Part shown: in pieces, positions 32,301 to 44,130 of the stretch
How positions within the stretch are numbered: the first letter of the stretch is position 1
How the letters are laid out: every line of letters starts with the position of its first letter
Assembly: GCA_015501585.1 (NCBI GenBank)
Contig: JADNRY010000341.1
Coordinates: 1 to 64,000 of the forward strand
Reading direction: 5' to 3'
DNA from: Rhodocollybia butyracea
Taxonomy: Eukaryota > Basidiomycota > Agaricomycetes > Agaricales > Omphalotaceae
DNA length: 64,000 nt
Translations under genes and position numbers: made by a program
Notes under the pieces: model-generated
Databases searched by the model: none
Told to the model about the DNA's origin: nothing
Seen by the model: only the letters and a program-made list of their open reading frames with translations

Positions 32301-33592
32301 GGTAGGTAGCGTAGGTACCCGCCAAGGGATATGTTCAATGACGGGAATTTTGACTGGCGGGAAATACTTGTGATTAAAGTACCCCTTTTCGGACTCGTTC
32401 CACGCGAACGCGTGGTTTTGAATAGACATGAGATGATGGCAGCCTTTATCTCCTCCGGCCATAAAAATGACTTGTCTAGAGAGTTGTCTATAAAAGACAT
32501 CCTCTTGGCAGTGTACCGGCCAGTAGGAAAAACGGAGGTGGAATAGGATTTAAGAGAGGGAGATTTTGAGGGGATCGGATGGGAAATGAGGAGGATACGG
32601 AAATCCTCGGGGAGAGTAGTCGGTACGGGTTTAACCCGTTGAGCGACTGGCTTGTACCTTTTCTTTGCGGCGCTAAGGTCGGAAATAGAATTGGGATATG
32701 GTACACTGAAGAAAAGGAATCAAAGTAAAGATCAAAGAAAGACTTGACATAACCATCGAGAAAAGATAAATCAAAATATCAGAACTGGGAATTGGACCAA
32801 GGGAATTAGAGACGAGAGAGAGAGTAATGGATCGGTGAATATCCGAGGCCGACAGATCAATTGATAGATCTAAGTTTTGAATATCAATAATCAAGGAACA
32901 TTGATCTCCATCATGTAAACCGTCGAAGTCGGACTGTAAGGGAAGCGGAGATCCTAAATAGAATACTTCCCCTACACGTTCACTACTCATTTCCTCCAGA
33001 CTCTCTCGTCCCCCTTCCAAAAATGAGGAGGTTCACGAGGGATCGTTGGAATAGTCACTGATTTGAATGTATTCGGATCAGTGATAGTATAGTGTTGATC
33101 TCCGGATAAGAAATTCCGGATGACAGCCTGAGTGAGTACCTCGAAAGGATGGCCAATCAAGACATCATAAGCAGGGGAAGGAGCAATATGGACCTGGAGG
33201 AAGGCCTGAACTTCTCCAAACCGGAAGGGGACATCTCTAGCGAGACCAAGCGTGAAATCTGTAATCCCATTGGCACTTTGTAACGGAATTGTAAATCCAG
33301 GGTCAAATGATAACCCAATGACATTACACGCTGTATCCGACATGGCGACAATGCTACAACCACTGTCAACTACACAATGTACGGCACAATCCCTGATGAC
33401 CGCGTTCAACGCCCGGATACTCAGACTTTCCTTTGCCACATAATAACCATCTCCTTCTTTAGAACCCGGGAAATCCTCCAAGAAGGCGGTTTGGACGAGC
33501 ATGGACCGTTGACCTTCACTTGGAATAACAGAATCATGAGGACCTGGAAGGACTAAAAAACGAGTCAGACGAATCTTCAAGAATAGAACCAT
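29390..33592 (-). CDS. pol of element G2: protease, RT/RNase H, integrase
   Basis: Three long frames. Protease (33592-32987): active site CVVDSGCSIVAMSD, flap-side DVLIGHPFEVL. RT/RNase H (main frame 32325-31072, homologous sequence back to about 32700): MPYVDDVNVRG catalytic box, RNase H start SVDTSK. Integrase (30808-29390, 472 codons, open): HDKMGH...CHLC zinc finger, D at YMDTMEMP, D at IITDNGSPF, E at GVIERKHYD, then a long C-terminal region without chromodomain. The parts lie in different frames: near 30990 one base is missing (a PEPP run), and stops near 31072 and 31005 fit TGG/CGA to TGA. All catalytic residues are intact. Confidence 0.88.
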
Positions 33593-35201
33593 CTACTCCA
33601 ATACGCCGGCCTGTAACGCTGTCTTTAACCTTTCGGTGATAGTCTGGGGCGGCCGCTAAAAGATCGTCTTGTTGTACGGATACCATTCCTGAAAGACCAG
33701 CCTGGATAATTCTCTCAATAGCTTCCTCTGTTTCGATCGGTGAACGGAACTTATAGTTCCTAGACTCCTCTTTTGGATTCCTGATAGAACGCTCTTGAGG
33801 AGGGACATAGTTGGGAGGAATTCTGCCAATGATAGGCATAGGAGGCTTAACTGGACCGGACGGTACGGGAGGAATTGGTTTAGACGGCTCCGGCGGTCGA
33901 GTAGATTTTGGAGAAGGAATAGGAGATGAAGGTTTCTTTGATGACTCGGTTCCTTTCTGCTTAGCCGCTCTTCTAGTCTCTACTTTATAGACTAGTTCCT
34001 TCATGAGCTCGAGCTCAGACTCTGTAACCTCGGAGTCTGACTCTGAGACACAAGATACGGCCTTGGCGAACATAGTAGGTCCCTGATAACCTTTCAACAA
34101 ATATGGAGAGTGAGAACTAACGTCTATTCCAGCTAACCCGATGGTAGATACTGGAGTAGATGAGGATGACTCGAGGATCCACGTCTTTGCTTCAGGATGA
34201 TCCTCGAAATACTTTTCAAACCGAGACTTCAATGGGCCTTTATTATAAGGGCATATATCGGGAAGATGACCTCCTCCTTTTAACTGGACAAAACCTCCGG
34301 AATCACGCTCCACCTGACCATTTTCAACCCACTCAGCGAGATTCCTACAATCATCAAAGGTTGGTTTATCACACCTATCCCAAAAGCATCGCTTCGGCCT
34401 ATCAAACTTCGACGACTGCAAAGAATTGGAACCGGAGGATGTGGAGCTAGCTGGAGGAGACTTTCCAATGAACTCCAAAAGGGAATCCATCTTTTTGACC
34501 AAAGCGTCGTAAGCATCAGGTTCCGATTTGACCTTTTTCTTTGACGTTGACTTTTCTGTTCCAGTAGACGTTTTTCCAATCTCAGACAGACCTCCTCCTA
34601 TTACGGAAGTGGAGGCGTCTGACAAGAGAAAATCTATCGCTGTTCAAATCTCAGCGATAGTATACGCATCACCTTTTGCCTTCGTGGGATGAAGGACTTG
34701 AAGACGAGTATCAAGGCGGGTCCTAACCGAATCAGGAAACGCCTGAACGTAGAAGCTAGCAAGTTGAACAGCGGATAGGATATCATGATCTGCCAATGAT
34801 TTAGCAGTAGTGGCAAATTCTCTGTGGAATTGGGCGAGCGATTGAGTATTAGAAACACCTTCTTTAGCATGCTTAACGACGATCTTCTTTAGATCCTCGG
34901 TAGTAGCTTCAGGCAATTTCTCTGCTCCGGGGTAATGAGACAACACCTCGGTTTTGAATTCGACCCATGTATTCGCAACACCAGAATAAGTATCTAAGGT
35001 TCTCCAAAAGCGCATAGTTAGCGCATCAACGTATCGGAGGACCTCCTTTTTCATCCTGTCGTCATCGCCAGAGATGCCGGCTTCATGCGCAACAGTCTCA
35101 TATTCTTCAAAAAAGGTGGGGAGTTGTTCTTCGTACTGGGAGTCCCACTTGGGCGCTTTGCGCTCGCTGCGGGACGGGAGAGGAGTAGTAGTAGTAGCCA
35201 T
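33534..35201 (-). CDS. gag of element G2 (one in-frame TGA)
   Basis: ATG at 35201 opens MATTTTPLPSRSERKAPKWD, the usual start of this Gypsy lineage. The capsid region follows (FFEEYETVAHEAG, HYPGAEKLPEATTEDL, FHREFATTAKSLA), then a Lys/Ser linker, a cysteine-containing segment (RCFWDRCDKPTFDDC near 34380-34340) and a Pro-rich tail ending at 33534. A TGA at 34644-34646 interrupts the frame between two fully collinear halves and fits CGA to TGA. The end overlaps the protease frame by about 60 bases in another frame, so Pol would need a ribosomal frameshift. Confidence 0.85.
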
Positions 35202-35572
35202 ATTCAAGGATAGATTTGCAGACAGGTCCGGGTAAGAGATCGAATCCGGGCGAGGCTCCTGGACAGGAGACGAATTTAGTGATCGAGTTAAGCTCGACAC
35301 TAATGATTGGCGAGACGGGCTCGACCGAGAAGATTGACTATCGAGACCAACGTCAATCAAAGATAAGTTGTTGTGAATAGCCTCGTCATCCGATACAAGC
35401 TCAAATAAATCTGAGACTTCGAAGGATAACTCGACCGACTGAAGTGAAGTGAGAAGAGCTTCTGTCTCTGGAGACAATCGACGTGGACGAAGGCCTTCTC
35501 GCCGTGGCTGGGCCGTATTGGCCTGTAGAAGAGGGATTTATTCGCAAAAAGACTCTTACTGGATTTTACCCC

Positions 35573-35589
35573 CCTCGCGGTGGGCTCCA
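35573..35589 (-). promoter_or_regulatory. tRNA primer-binding site of element G2
   Basis: Two bases inside the 5' LTR the minus strand reads TGGAGCCCACCGCGAGG. It starts with the TGG that pairs with a tRNA CCA end, so it is a normal 3'-end primer site. I cannot name the tRNA without a tRNA set. Confidence 0.75.
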
Positions 35590-35591
35590 GA

Positions 35592-35889
35592 TGTGAAACT
35601 CTCGTGCTTTTTAGTGCAGGAGAAGCTTCGAGTTCGTTGGGGGCTTCGAGTAGTCTTTTCTACAAAATAAACTCCCTCTAGAATAGAATAAACAAGTTAA
35701 GATTGGTTAGAAGTAGTCTTAATCAGACTGTGAGATGATAGAAAGGTAACTAGATTCATAAGTGAAAATTTACATAGAACAAGTCCAGAGCTGTTAGATA
35801 AGTATCTACTTTAAGTAACTACTACTCAGGCCTTGTAAGTATACCTAATAATGTCGAGTTCCTCACGTAGACTCGTATGGAGCTCGACA
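35592..35889 (-). repeat. 5' LTR of element G2
   Basis: 298-base partner of the LTR at 28269. It keeps both CpG sites that have decayed to CA/TG in the other copy. Confidence 0.93.
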
Positions 35890-36451
35890 TCAACCCCGAC
35901 CAGGATGCAGATTTTCCTCACAAACTCGCAGTGTCCAACTACTGGGATCCTACTGTTGTGGAATCAAGAGCACTGACAACAAGCTTTTCTGAAGAGAAAT
36001 GAGAATCGCATGGAGAGAATTGTTATGCATCATATGAGGCAGTCGCACGAGAACGAGATGAGAATATCAACGAGAGCGCACTTATTTATACATACTTACT
36101 GAAACAAGTGGCATTCATGCGTGCACTGGCGCGTAGTAGGATCAGCAAACTTTTAGTCTATCCTCACCTTTCTGAATAAAAGAAAACTCATGTCACGGCA
36201 AATACTACGACTTCATTTATCTACTAGTAGCTCCCTCTGGAACTCTATCTTTATCTTGAGTCTGCCACGGATCGGTTCCAGCTATCCGTTGCTTGAAATT
36301 AGGCTAATTTGCACGCTAGCACGATTTGGCGACAATGTTGAGTTGAACTTATAGCGCCGTGAGCTGATGCACTAGTACTGATGCCTGTCACATGTTCATC
36401 ACGCTCTTAACAGCTTCCAAAGTAACTCATCTCTGCTATCGCTCGCATTCC
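35890..36451. other. Unresolved stretch upstream of the next gene
   Basis: No supported coding frame. It continues the host sequence interrupted by element G2 at 28268. It contains the presumed promoter of the gene starting at 36452, without a clear TATA box. Confidence 0.3.
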
Positions 36452-38580
36452 ATGGCGTCTCACAACTTCTTTGAAAATTCATCAAAATTTATCATCCGAG
36501 ACTCGGAATTCAGCACGGTTGGTCGGGACCTTGTAGTAAACCAAAATCACTATTATCGAGACCGGGCTCGGATCGAGGTTGCTCCGGGAAAACAAGTGCG
36601 TTAGTTGCTGATCTCTGAGCAGTCAGTAGAGCCTGATGTCTGAATGTAGTTTCCTATTATTCATATGAGTGATATTTACCTCCTTGGTACAATAGCACGC
36701 TATGAGATTCAGGACTCCTGTGGCTCAGTGCAGGTTACCCGGACAGTTAGGACCGTAAAATTTAAATCAGATCGACTTACAATGGTCACATATGAAGGAC
36801 CCAATGCTAAAGAGGTCTGATGATTGTTGTACATATTGTCTCTTTTCCTGGTACTGATGGGATAGTCTCCTCTCCCAGGACTTTGAAGATGATGTGCTTA
36901 GGTACTCGCAAACTCGGTAGCATTTCTGTTGTCGTTACAGCTGGCCCGGTATCTTACCGTAAATATTGCAGGAGCCCAAATCTGGCTCAGCTATATGGAA
37001 TCACTGAATGGAACTTGCCAGCAATGATATTTCACGACGGTATGAACTCTTTTTGGATGTATGATAATCAGTACTATCAATTAAATTTATTCTTACAGAA
37101 CTAATTCCATATGCTTACCTCTTTAATTCATGTATATCCAGACCAATAGCACACGCATATCTTATGTACCGCTATGCAAGCTAGCTTGTTCACCACTCTT
37201 CAAACATAATGATTTGACTGCAACTTTTTTTAGCTTGTTGATTCCATGCAGGCATCCCTGTCGCGCAACAGAAAAAGGCGCATGGTAGCTTTCATCTTTT
37301 ATTATTCATACGTTGAGACTAACCACTGTTTGAGGCAATATTTCCGTCTCAACATTGGATGCAACCAGCTTCTGGATTGATATGTCTTGGCCCAAATGGT
37401 CCTCGTGTCTTTCAAATAGAATATGTAGAGGCAGAAACTGGATCGCATGAACATTGGATTCCTGCACTCACATTCCAAGCCTATGCCTCTGATGAAGCCA
37501 TTGTTAAACACATTGAAAATCATTTCAAAACTGTTGAGTGTTTGGTGGCACAATCAGCTCCAAGGAGACATGAAGGCTCCACAGCCTCCACTGGCTTGGA
37601 TATAACAGATACTTCTACTAAGTTGTCCTTTGGGTCAGTCATAAATCATTCTGGAAACGTGAGTACCAAATTTTCTGGTCAGTTTTTCATTGATCGCTCA
37701 CTGTTGATCCATGATCTTCATAATTTAGTACAAGCTTCTTGCACAAGCACCTCTCAAGCCAGGGGTTTCTTACTCAATCACGGGATGGCGGGCATATCAG
37801 CATTCGGATACATCTAGGATATTACATTGCTCAGTAAATAGTGTGGATGGATGGTCACGGTAAAATTTCTGGCATTCGCAGAAGAGGAGTCGTTACTCAT
37901 CAAGCACAGAATAGACTACTCCTTACCTAACCCCAGTTTCTTCCTACGATTTGACCTCGACATTAATATGGAACCGCGCTCAGTCGTTGATTATTTCAAG
38001 GCTGCATGGCTTACACAGGCTGCTCATATCGGTCTGAAAGTATCTCTTACAAACTACGGTAGCTACACCCATTCCCCGTCTGAAAACATTATCTATTGCT
38101 AAAACTGTCTTTCCAGTTGTGATTGGCTCAAAGATTCAAATGTCTTTAAGATATATAGGGCCATTTGCATACAACAAGGCTACCCCTAGCATAAGTCACC
38201 CCATTTATCTGTTTATTGCTCCTGTGAGGGAGTTCAGCATTTCATCAATACCCTATTTTTCCTTCAATGATCCTCCGTATTTTTGGTCTATGGATCCACT
38301 GGGATCAGTTCCAATGAATCAAGAAACTCAGGCACTCTTAGGCCTTGGTCCATTGGAGATGTGTGTTTATGGAGATGAATGGGACCGCTCTCAGTACTTA
38401 GCTGTGTCTGAGTACATACGCTACTGTGGCTTCAATCCATCTGAGCTTGAATATGCAAAGGCTCAGGGATATCCTATTTTTGAGGTTCCGGATGATAAAG
38501 AGTTCGAGATAGTAGAATTGGAGCAATGGAAAGATTGTAAGATAGATGGTGAGTATTATATTCAATTTGGACGGCGGTAA
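36452..38580 (+). CDS. Agaricomycete lineage-specific multi-exon protein
   Basis: Uncharacterised protein family abundant in mushroom genomes. Exon 1 starts at 36452 with MASHNFFENSSKFIIRDSEF and a STVGRDLVVNQN block typical of the family, ending at GTGCGT near 36600. Later exons give VTRTVRTVKFKSDRLTMVTY, SPNLAQLYGITEWNLPAMIFHD and AHAYLMYRY. Then come a long region (37359-37820) and a C-terminal exon (about 38110-38580) with PPYFWSMDPLG and YLAVSEYIRYCGFNPSELEY. Introns seen at about 36601-36710, 36820-36883 and 37043-37101 have GT-AG ends. Stops between 37160 and 37360 and at 37817 mean the middle cannot be spliced cleanly by hand; some decay is possible. Biochemical function unknown. Confidence 0.6.
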
Positions 38581-38674
38581 TAACAATAGTAAAACATATA
38601 GAGAGTACGGGTGACAACTGGGAATTTGTTTCGAGAAATGTATCACAACATAGTGTTTTGCATGATGGAAGTGA

Positions 38675-39073
38675 GTGCGTCCCCACATTGATCCAGTGTT
38701 GCTAATTTTTCAATTAGAAGATGATGCATACTATATCGATGTTCCTCTGGAACAGTCAACAGAAAACCTGAACAACTACGAATTTTTTGTGCAACTGCCT
38801 CGCAATTATCAATGCACCGAAACCCACAATCATAATAGTGATTGCCAGACTGTGCAGAAAGGCCCACATGCTAAGGCAAGGTTAAGGCGGAATCGATCAC
38901 TGACCTCCTTCAAATCTCATGGAAAAGTCGACCTGCCTATAATCCATCGGGTTTACAAAGCAATTAGGTGGCCTAAAGATGAGGATGTACCTTTAAGGCA
39001 GAGCCTTGACGCTTGCCCTAACCATATTCCACTCGAATACATAGAATACTGCTTAAACCTTATCAATTATTAG
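38675..39073 (+). CDS. Possible 3' exon or neighbouring gene, unrecognised
   Basis: An open frame that begins to look coding just after an acceptor near 38717 (LEDDAYYIDVPLEQST) and ends at a stop at 39071-39073. Composition is hydrophilic and protein-like. It could be the last exon of the preceding gene, since that gene carries a GTGAGT donor at about 38549. However, the reading phase does not join cleanly, so a separate gene or a decayed exon is equally possible. Confidence 0.35.
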   Translation: MRPHIDPVLLIFQLEDDAYYIDVPLEQSTENLNNYEFFVQLPRNYQCTETHNHNSDCQTVQKGPHAKARLRRNRSLTSFKSHGKVDLPIIHRVYKAIRWPKDEDVPLRQSLDACPNHIPLEYIEYCLNLINY

Positions 39074-39539
39074 AATATTTGTATCATGCACCGAATCGAA
39101 AGGAATAGCCACTGGCAGCAAGAGTATGGTAGAAGGTGCGGGCTTTGACATCTAGGCTCTGACGTATTCGATTTTCAGACTACAGACTATCCGCGTCAAC
39201 AGACATAGTGATCTAATCACCGTACAACCCGATGGGAACCGATTGTCCTGGGAATCGGAGTGGAGGGAGTGCTGAGGGGAACAGAGTTTTGGTGGCACTG
39301 AGTACAAAGAACATGACTTACTACGACCACGCCCCTCTTCCCCGCTCGTCTTCCCCATTCCTCCGCCTACCAGCCGCCAGGAGTATGACTTGAACGAATC
39401 GTTCCAAATGCATTCGCTAGTGGATTTTGTCAGGATACCGGGACTGGAGCATTGAGTCCGGTCTAATGTTCGGGAGAGAGTCTGCTGTTGACGAGAAACC
39501 ACTTTGGAGGAAGCGATAATCTCTTTCGAGATACCGTTG

Positions 39540-41218
39540 AGTTACAGCAGGGATTTCGAAGGAAAGCTTGAACCATCATGCATCATGAGCGAGAAGCTCA
39601 GACTGTGACACCGGGCGTACGTAAGTAGTTCTATTCCGGAGAAAAGCAGCACATTTTGTAGGTTCTCAGAGGTATCGCTGAAGTCGTTGCGTAAGGAGTC
39701 AAAATTTTCGTAGATCACCCCAAGATACTAGTGCACCGAACGAAGCTAATCATCAGAGTCCGCATCACCAAAGACAAGGCAACGAGAGCCGCGCGCAAAT
39801 TCAGAGACATGACGATGGGCTTTCCTAAACCACTCACCAGCATCCTCGTTCACCTACGCACCAACCACAACTTCCTCTGCAAACACCTCCACCGAATAGG
39901 AAAGATGAACGAGCCAACATGCCCATGCTGTAAAAGAGCAGTTGAGGATGCATTTCACTACCTGCTACAATGCCCCGCACACCGCAGATCTCGCGCTATA
40001 CTACGCACAGCAGTAGGACGGAAAAGCATGACCATGGAAGGGCTACTGGACGACGGATCTTCGCTCGAAGCTCTCTTTCAGTACATCAATAACACACGCA
40101 GATTCCACCACATTTTCGGAGACCTTCCACCCATAGCAGACGACGAAGAAGAAGAAAAAGAGAAGTAGCAAAGAGAGCGAGGCGAAACAGAAGCGGGCGA
40201 ACGAGACCAGGAGTAAAGGTCGACAGGAGAGCTCGAAGACGAGCAGAGGACGAGCGGGGCCAGGCCCCTTCTTTCCTTTCATTTCTCTCTCTTCTCTATA
40301 ATTATTCTCAAACTACACTACCCACCTCATAGTCACCTACACTCCCGCACCACGGCGCTACAGCCTGGCAGCACATAATATCGCGTCTTCACGCGTCGAG
40401 TCTCGCTCTGGCGGGCTCATGCATATGCGAAGTTATACCACTCGATTTGGACAAAACCACCATTATATAGATTAAACACACGATGTAGAGTACTGCCTAC
40501 CATATCCCTCGGGACAAAGGGCAATAAACAAGGATCCAAAATTAAAATTTAAAATTTAAAAAAAATCTAAAAAATCATCAGAGTACTTACTTCGAAATGC
40601 GTTTTTCCGCGACAGAAAGTGGAAATGTTGATAACCTGGTAGAAGCACGGCCGGACTGAGCTTCGGCATTGTAGAGTTTACAATCGATGAGAGGTTTGGC
40701 CTCGGATCCGAAAGCGTAGCACTGAAAGCACAAGCACTTGTGTTTTTTACTGTGTTTCGATACTAGTTGGGGCAACAGCCTCACAGGGAAACTCAAGGAA
40801 GGGATCAGATCCGAAAAAAAGACGATAACATTTCACCTGACGGCCCAATCCACTCACAGCTACAGTTTAAACATCTACCATGGTCGTATTCTCGATGAAA
40901 ATATACAAGAAACAAATTGATCCCGGATAGATATAAGGCGAGATTGTGTTAGATGCCAGACAGCTTGGAGTTAATTTTCTTGACTGAGACTCTCGTAGAC
41001 GCACGCCCGATTAGGCGCTTGAATATCAGCGCTTCAGCGCGCCTATTGTGCTTGAGCTCTCCCCGTTCACAATTTCTTCTACGCCTTCTTTCCTTCTGAT
41101 GAGATCCCAATGGGCCAAAAATAATCTCGAGCAGTTGATCTTTAATCCTTCGAATTCGGATCCACTGAAGCACAGGACGTGATGTCTTGACCAGCTGTGG
41201 AGCTTCTTCTAGCAGCAT
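39540..41218 (-). pseudogene. Possible host gene interrupted by the LINE copy
   Basis: Minus-strand frames at 41218-40949 (Arg/Lys-rich), 40796-40587 and about 39720-39540 read like exons. The second ends at a strong donor GTAAGTACT at about 40590, directly beside the truncated LINE insertion. The third (starting near IYENFDSLRNDF) lies just beyond it. This fits a gene with the LINE in an intron. None of the pieces matches a family I know, and the splice chain is not proven. Confidence 0.25.
39760..40573 (+). mobile_element. 5'-truncated copy of the Tad-like LINE
   Basis: From 39764 the sequence matches the last ~800 bases of the LINE (from about 26006): the C-terminal ~130 codons of ORF2 with the CCHC knuckle, the 3' untranslated part and the final CAATAAACAAGGA. 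The tail is an A/T mixture rather than pure A. AATCATCAGAGT flanks it on both sides (39748-39759 and 40574-40585), a 12-base target duplication showing an independent target-primed insertion. Confidence 0.9.
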
Positions 41219-42028
41219 ACAGTGGAGTTAAAGTGTCACCTCAAATTATAGGCTACAGCGCATAGCCAAATTCACGCACTACTACTAAGCCTTGTCATCG
41301 AAATTTGAAGACCTCACAATCGCCTCTTGGCTCCGCAAAGCACCCTTTCCGAGTAGTCAGAAGGGAGACTTCCAAGACGAAAGTCTTTCCAGAAGCAAAT
41401 GGTACAAGCAGGATTTTTACTGGGCGTGAGGTGCTACTTCGTCTTCTTTTGCACTCTTGTGTTGACTTCCTCCTTAGATGGATCTTCAGAGACCAAAGCC
41501 ATGAAACGAACACGAAATTCAAGCACTACACTTTCTAATCCTGTTGAACACTGGTACCTGCATGACGTCAAACACTATGGCTACTTTTCCTCTCCCTCGT
41601 ATTGCACCTGCGCTCGACTTTACTCGCTCGCCACAAGTCCACCCCAAATATAAACCCGTCGCAATAGACGCCAATTTTTCCATGTGCTATATGGATGCAC
41701 TTCCCCATTTACCATCTCTTTTTTCTTGGTGTTCGCTGAAGGTTCCGCGATGTTCTTCACCACCGGTCGAATTGGATCCGTCTCCGAATTGTTGAGATCC
41801 GTTAGCACTTCACATGCATCTTCCAAGTACTACAATAGTGCGACGCACACAATTGGAAACCCGTTTTCTTGGACTGCTACGCTCTTCAAGTAAATCATGC
41901 GTAACCGGAAACCCAACTTCTATCTCTATACTGAGGCTGAAGAACTCGAGGAGCATCAAGGACACCAGCAGACGTAACGCACTTTTTGAAAGATTCATCC
42001 AATATCCGAATCTCGTCGTACTACTTGG

Positions 42029-42036
42029 TATAAAAG
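42029..42036 (+). promoter_or_regulatory. TATA box, secreted gene 1
   Basis: TATAAAAG about 70 bases before the ATG at 42106, within a stretch (ACTACTTGG before it, CTAGGTGATTTTGCTC after it) repeated at the gene starting at 45343. Confidence 0.75.
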
Positions 42037-42105
42037 CTAGGTGATTTTGCTCTTCATACCTCAGTCTGCAATCCGCATACTAACGCATTTGCCAACTACA
42101 ACAGC

Positions 42106-42492
42106 ATGTTCTCTAAAGCCTTCCTCATTGCTTCTGCCTTCGTTGCCACTGCTTCTGCTGCTTCTGCTACCTCTGGAGCGGTCTCCGCGGTATGTCGCTC
42201 GGGCACTTGTCCGATGTAGATTCTTCACTTATATTCCGAAATACAGACGGATAATTCGAACATCCTAGTCTGCATCTCTGTCCCGCCCAACAAGTGTCTG
42301 CCGTACGACTTTGATCTCTATGGCTCCTTGAACGCTCCCCCAGGCTTTACGTGCAATTACTACGCGTACAGATGTTCTTCCTTGTTCAAGTCGTGTCCTA
42401 GAAACTGACTTCATACTAGTTCGGCTACTTGCACTGGCACACCTGGCACAGGCTCCTTCACGAGCTACGCTCAGTGCACTCTGACTAAATAA
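42106..42492 (+). CDS. Small secreted cysteine-rich protein 1 (A type)
   Basis: Three exons (42106-42189, 42247-42365, 42420-42492) give 91 residues. Exon 1 encodes a signal peptide (MFSKAFLIASAFVATASA) plus a short propeptide; intron 1 (57 bases, GTATGT...ACAG) follows. Exon 2 has three cysteines and ends in NYYA at a phase-2 intron of 54 bases; exon 3 adds two cysteines and ends CTLTK. Five cysteines in the mature part. Close paralogue of the gene at 45343. No known domain; the size, Cys content and tandem expansion resemble fungal small secreted proteins used in interactions or development (inference). Confidence 0.85.
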
Positions 42493-43206
42493 TCGCAAAC
42501 GGAACATATGCTGGTGGTTATCGGCTTACAGATTCTCGTCCGCTAGTCATGAAGTCTTCCTCGTCGTACTCGAAAATATCCACAAAACAGTTGCTTTTTC
42601 TCAATCCCGGCTCGTCCTACGTAGTATGTGTTTGATTACTACCTAGTTTATCTATTGAAAGGAGGTGTCGTGTCTGTACTTCCACACTTTCGCACTGGCA
42701 GTACTGTGTTCTTCAATCGATATCGTTCTTCCCTCGTAACCGGCGAGCTCATCCCCAACCCTCCTCGCATTCCCCGAAAGGTAGCTGCTACTTAGTTCAA
42801 AGCCCTGCTGATCCTTGAAGTTATGATGTGTTATGACTCGGAGTGGATATTTGAAGGATTGAGAAGTGTTGGCCACTTGGGTTTTCAAACGGAGCGTCTC
42901 TGCACGAACAGAGTGGAAACGGCAATGGATCCGCACATCCCCCGCATAATCCACGAATAACGTATACTGTTCTGCCGTCGACTGCCGAGCTATGAATGTC
43001 AAGAGCCACACTACTAGGCTTTTCAAGTTAGTACAACGCGCGCGGTCGGCCACCTGTCTAATAGATTCAATCATCTCGTACCACAATATGGTCGTAAGCT
43101 CACAAGTCTATCTTCAGGCTCAGGGTCCATCATCAAGGACAATACTGGCATGACACCAGCATGGCACCAGCGGTAAACATAACATGGGATTAGCCGTACT
43201 ACTCGG

Positions 43207-43213
43207 TATAAAG
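43207..43213 (+). promoter_or_regulatory. TATA box, secreted gene 2
   Basis: TATAAAG about 60 bases before the ATG at 43272, preceded by GTACTACTCGG as at 46404. Confidence 0.7.
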
Positions 43214-43271
43214 CTCCTTAGAGTTCAAAGATCAGCAATCCGTACCTAAACACGCTTGTAAACGCGCCAGC

Positions 43272-43669
43272 ATGTTCGCCAAAGTCGTTCTCATTACCTT
43301 TGCTTTCATGCACACTGCCTCTGCCACAGCGCTGGTACGTCGTTCGTGCCCTTGTTCAATGCAGGCCCGCACTGACCTCCAGGAACACAGGTGATTCGTC
43401 CACCCGACATTACAATTTGTGGCTTATTAGGCCCGGGTTGCAATACCCTTCCCATCGAGAGCGGCGTATGCTCCAACCTTGCTGGTGGTCTCACCTCTGT
43501 TACCTTTTTAGGCGCGGAATGCGCTTTCTTCTCGTAGATCTCCCATCCTATCGCAACAGAAGCTCAGCAACTAACTTGGAATATTTTTAGGATGAGTGGC
43601 TGCGAAGGGGATTTGAATGATGGGTGGTTCCCAGGTAGTGGCTCCTATGAATGTACTGTTCCAGAGTAG
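43272..43669 (+). CDS. Small secreted cysteine-rich protein 2 (B type)
   Basis: Exons 43272-43334, 43391-43533 and 43591-43669 give 94 residues. Signal peptide MFAKVVLITFAFMHTASA, intron 1 (GTACGT...ACACAG) immediately after it. Exon 2 carries four cysteines and ends GAECAFFS at a phase-2 intron that starts GTAGAT, a weaker donor shared with the paralogue at 46479. Exon 3 carries two cysteines (GCEGDL, SYECTVPE). Six cysteines can form three disulfides. B-type genes share a long upstream region, including a TTCTGCCGTCGACTGCCGAG string, with 46479 and 48411. Confidence 0.85.
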
Positions 43670-43964
43670 GGCCATGCGCGGTTGTGTATAAGTTTGGAAC
43701 GTGTCTGTAGTTTGTATTGCTTCAATGTTACTGTGTTGTCCAATCACTGATATCGTTCTTCTTTATCCGAGCTGGAGAACCTCCATCCCCTCTCATCCTT
43801 CTCACCCTCTCACCCTTCCTGTGATCATTGAATAGCAACCGAAGCTACTTAATTAAACAGCGTTCTGCCTTCTCAAACGCTGGGACGCTCAGGCTGTCTG
43901 GCGTTCAAGAAACGCAGCGACTTTGTGAGAAGAAGAGTGTTCCAGTACGGCGCGATTGAAAATA

Positions 43965-44130
43965 TGTTCCATCTCCTCAGGATCCGTACAGTAATCATAC
44001 CAGAGTCGTAATGAACATGAAAGTGAGTGCGGGATGTACATTGAACAAGAGCCCAAGCGACGAACAGGAGGGGGGCTGCTGAGGCAGCGGCGATGAAGGC
44101 AAAAACAACAAAGATGGCTTTGGAGAACAT
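43965..44130 (-). pseudogene. Broken secreted-protein gene, inverted 5' part (F type)
   Basis: ATG at 44130 on the minus strand starts MFSKAIFVVFAFIAAASA, a signal peptide of the array family, with a TATA-like TATAAGA about 65 bases upstream and a GTTCGT donor as in the gene at 47350. Most of exon 2 is deleted: the sequence jumps to a part resembling the end of that exon (GACTCTGGTATGATTACT). The sequence left of about 43962 matches the neighbour block in plus orientation, so the segment 43965-44240 has been inverted. The gene cannot make a full protein. Confidence 0.75.

Larger units (their letters stand above)
28269..35889 (-). mobile_element. Ty3/Gypsy LTR retrotransposon, young (element G2)
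   Basis: A 7.6-kb element on the minus strand between 298-base LTRs (TGTGAAAC...CTCGACA read on plus) that differ at two positions, both transitions at CpG. Flanks share TCAA (28265-28268 and 35890-35893), a 4-base target duplication. Order on its sense strand: 5' LTR, primer site, gag, protease, RT/RNase H, integrase, antisense gene, polypurine tract, 3' LTR. It belongs to a Gypsy lineage frequent in agaricomycetes, different from element G1: no chromodomain and an unusual integrase C-terminus. Only a handful of stops and one single-base deletion separate it from an intact copy. Confidence 0.93.

Noticed and set aside
42652..43086. 144-codon minus-strand frame between secreted genes 1 and 2
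   Set aside because: Its equivalents at 45956-46192 and 47943-48167 do not keep the frame although the DNA is similar. It is better explained as conserved upstream DNA.
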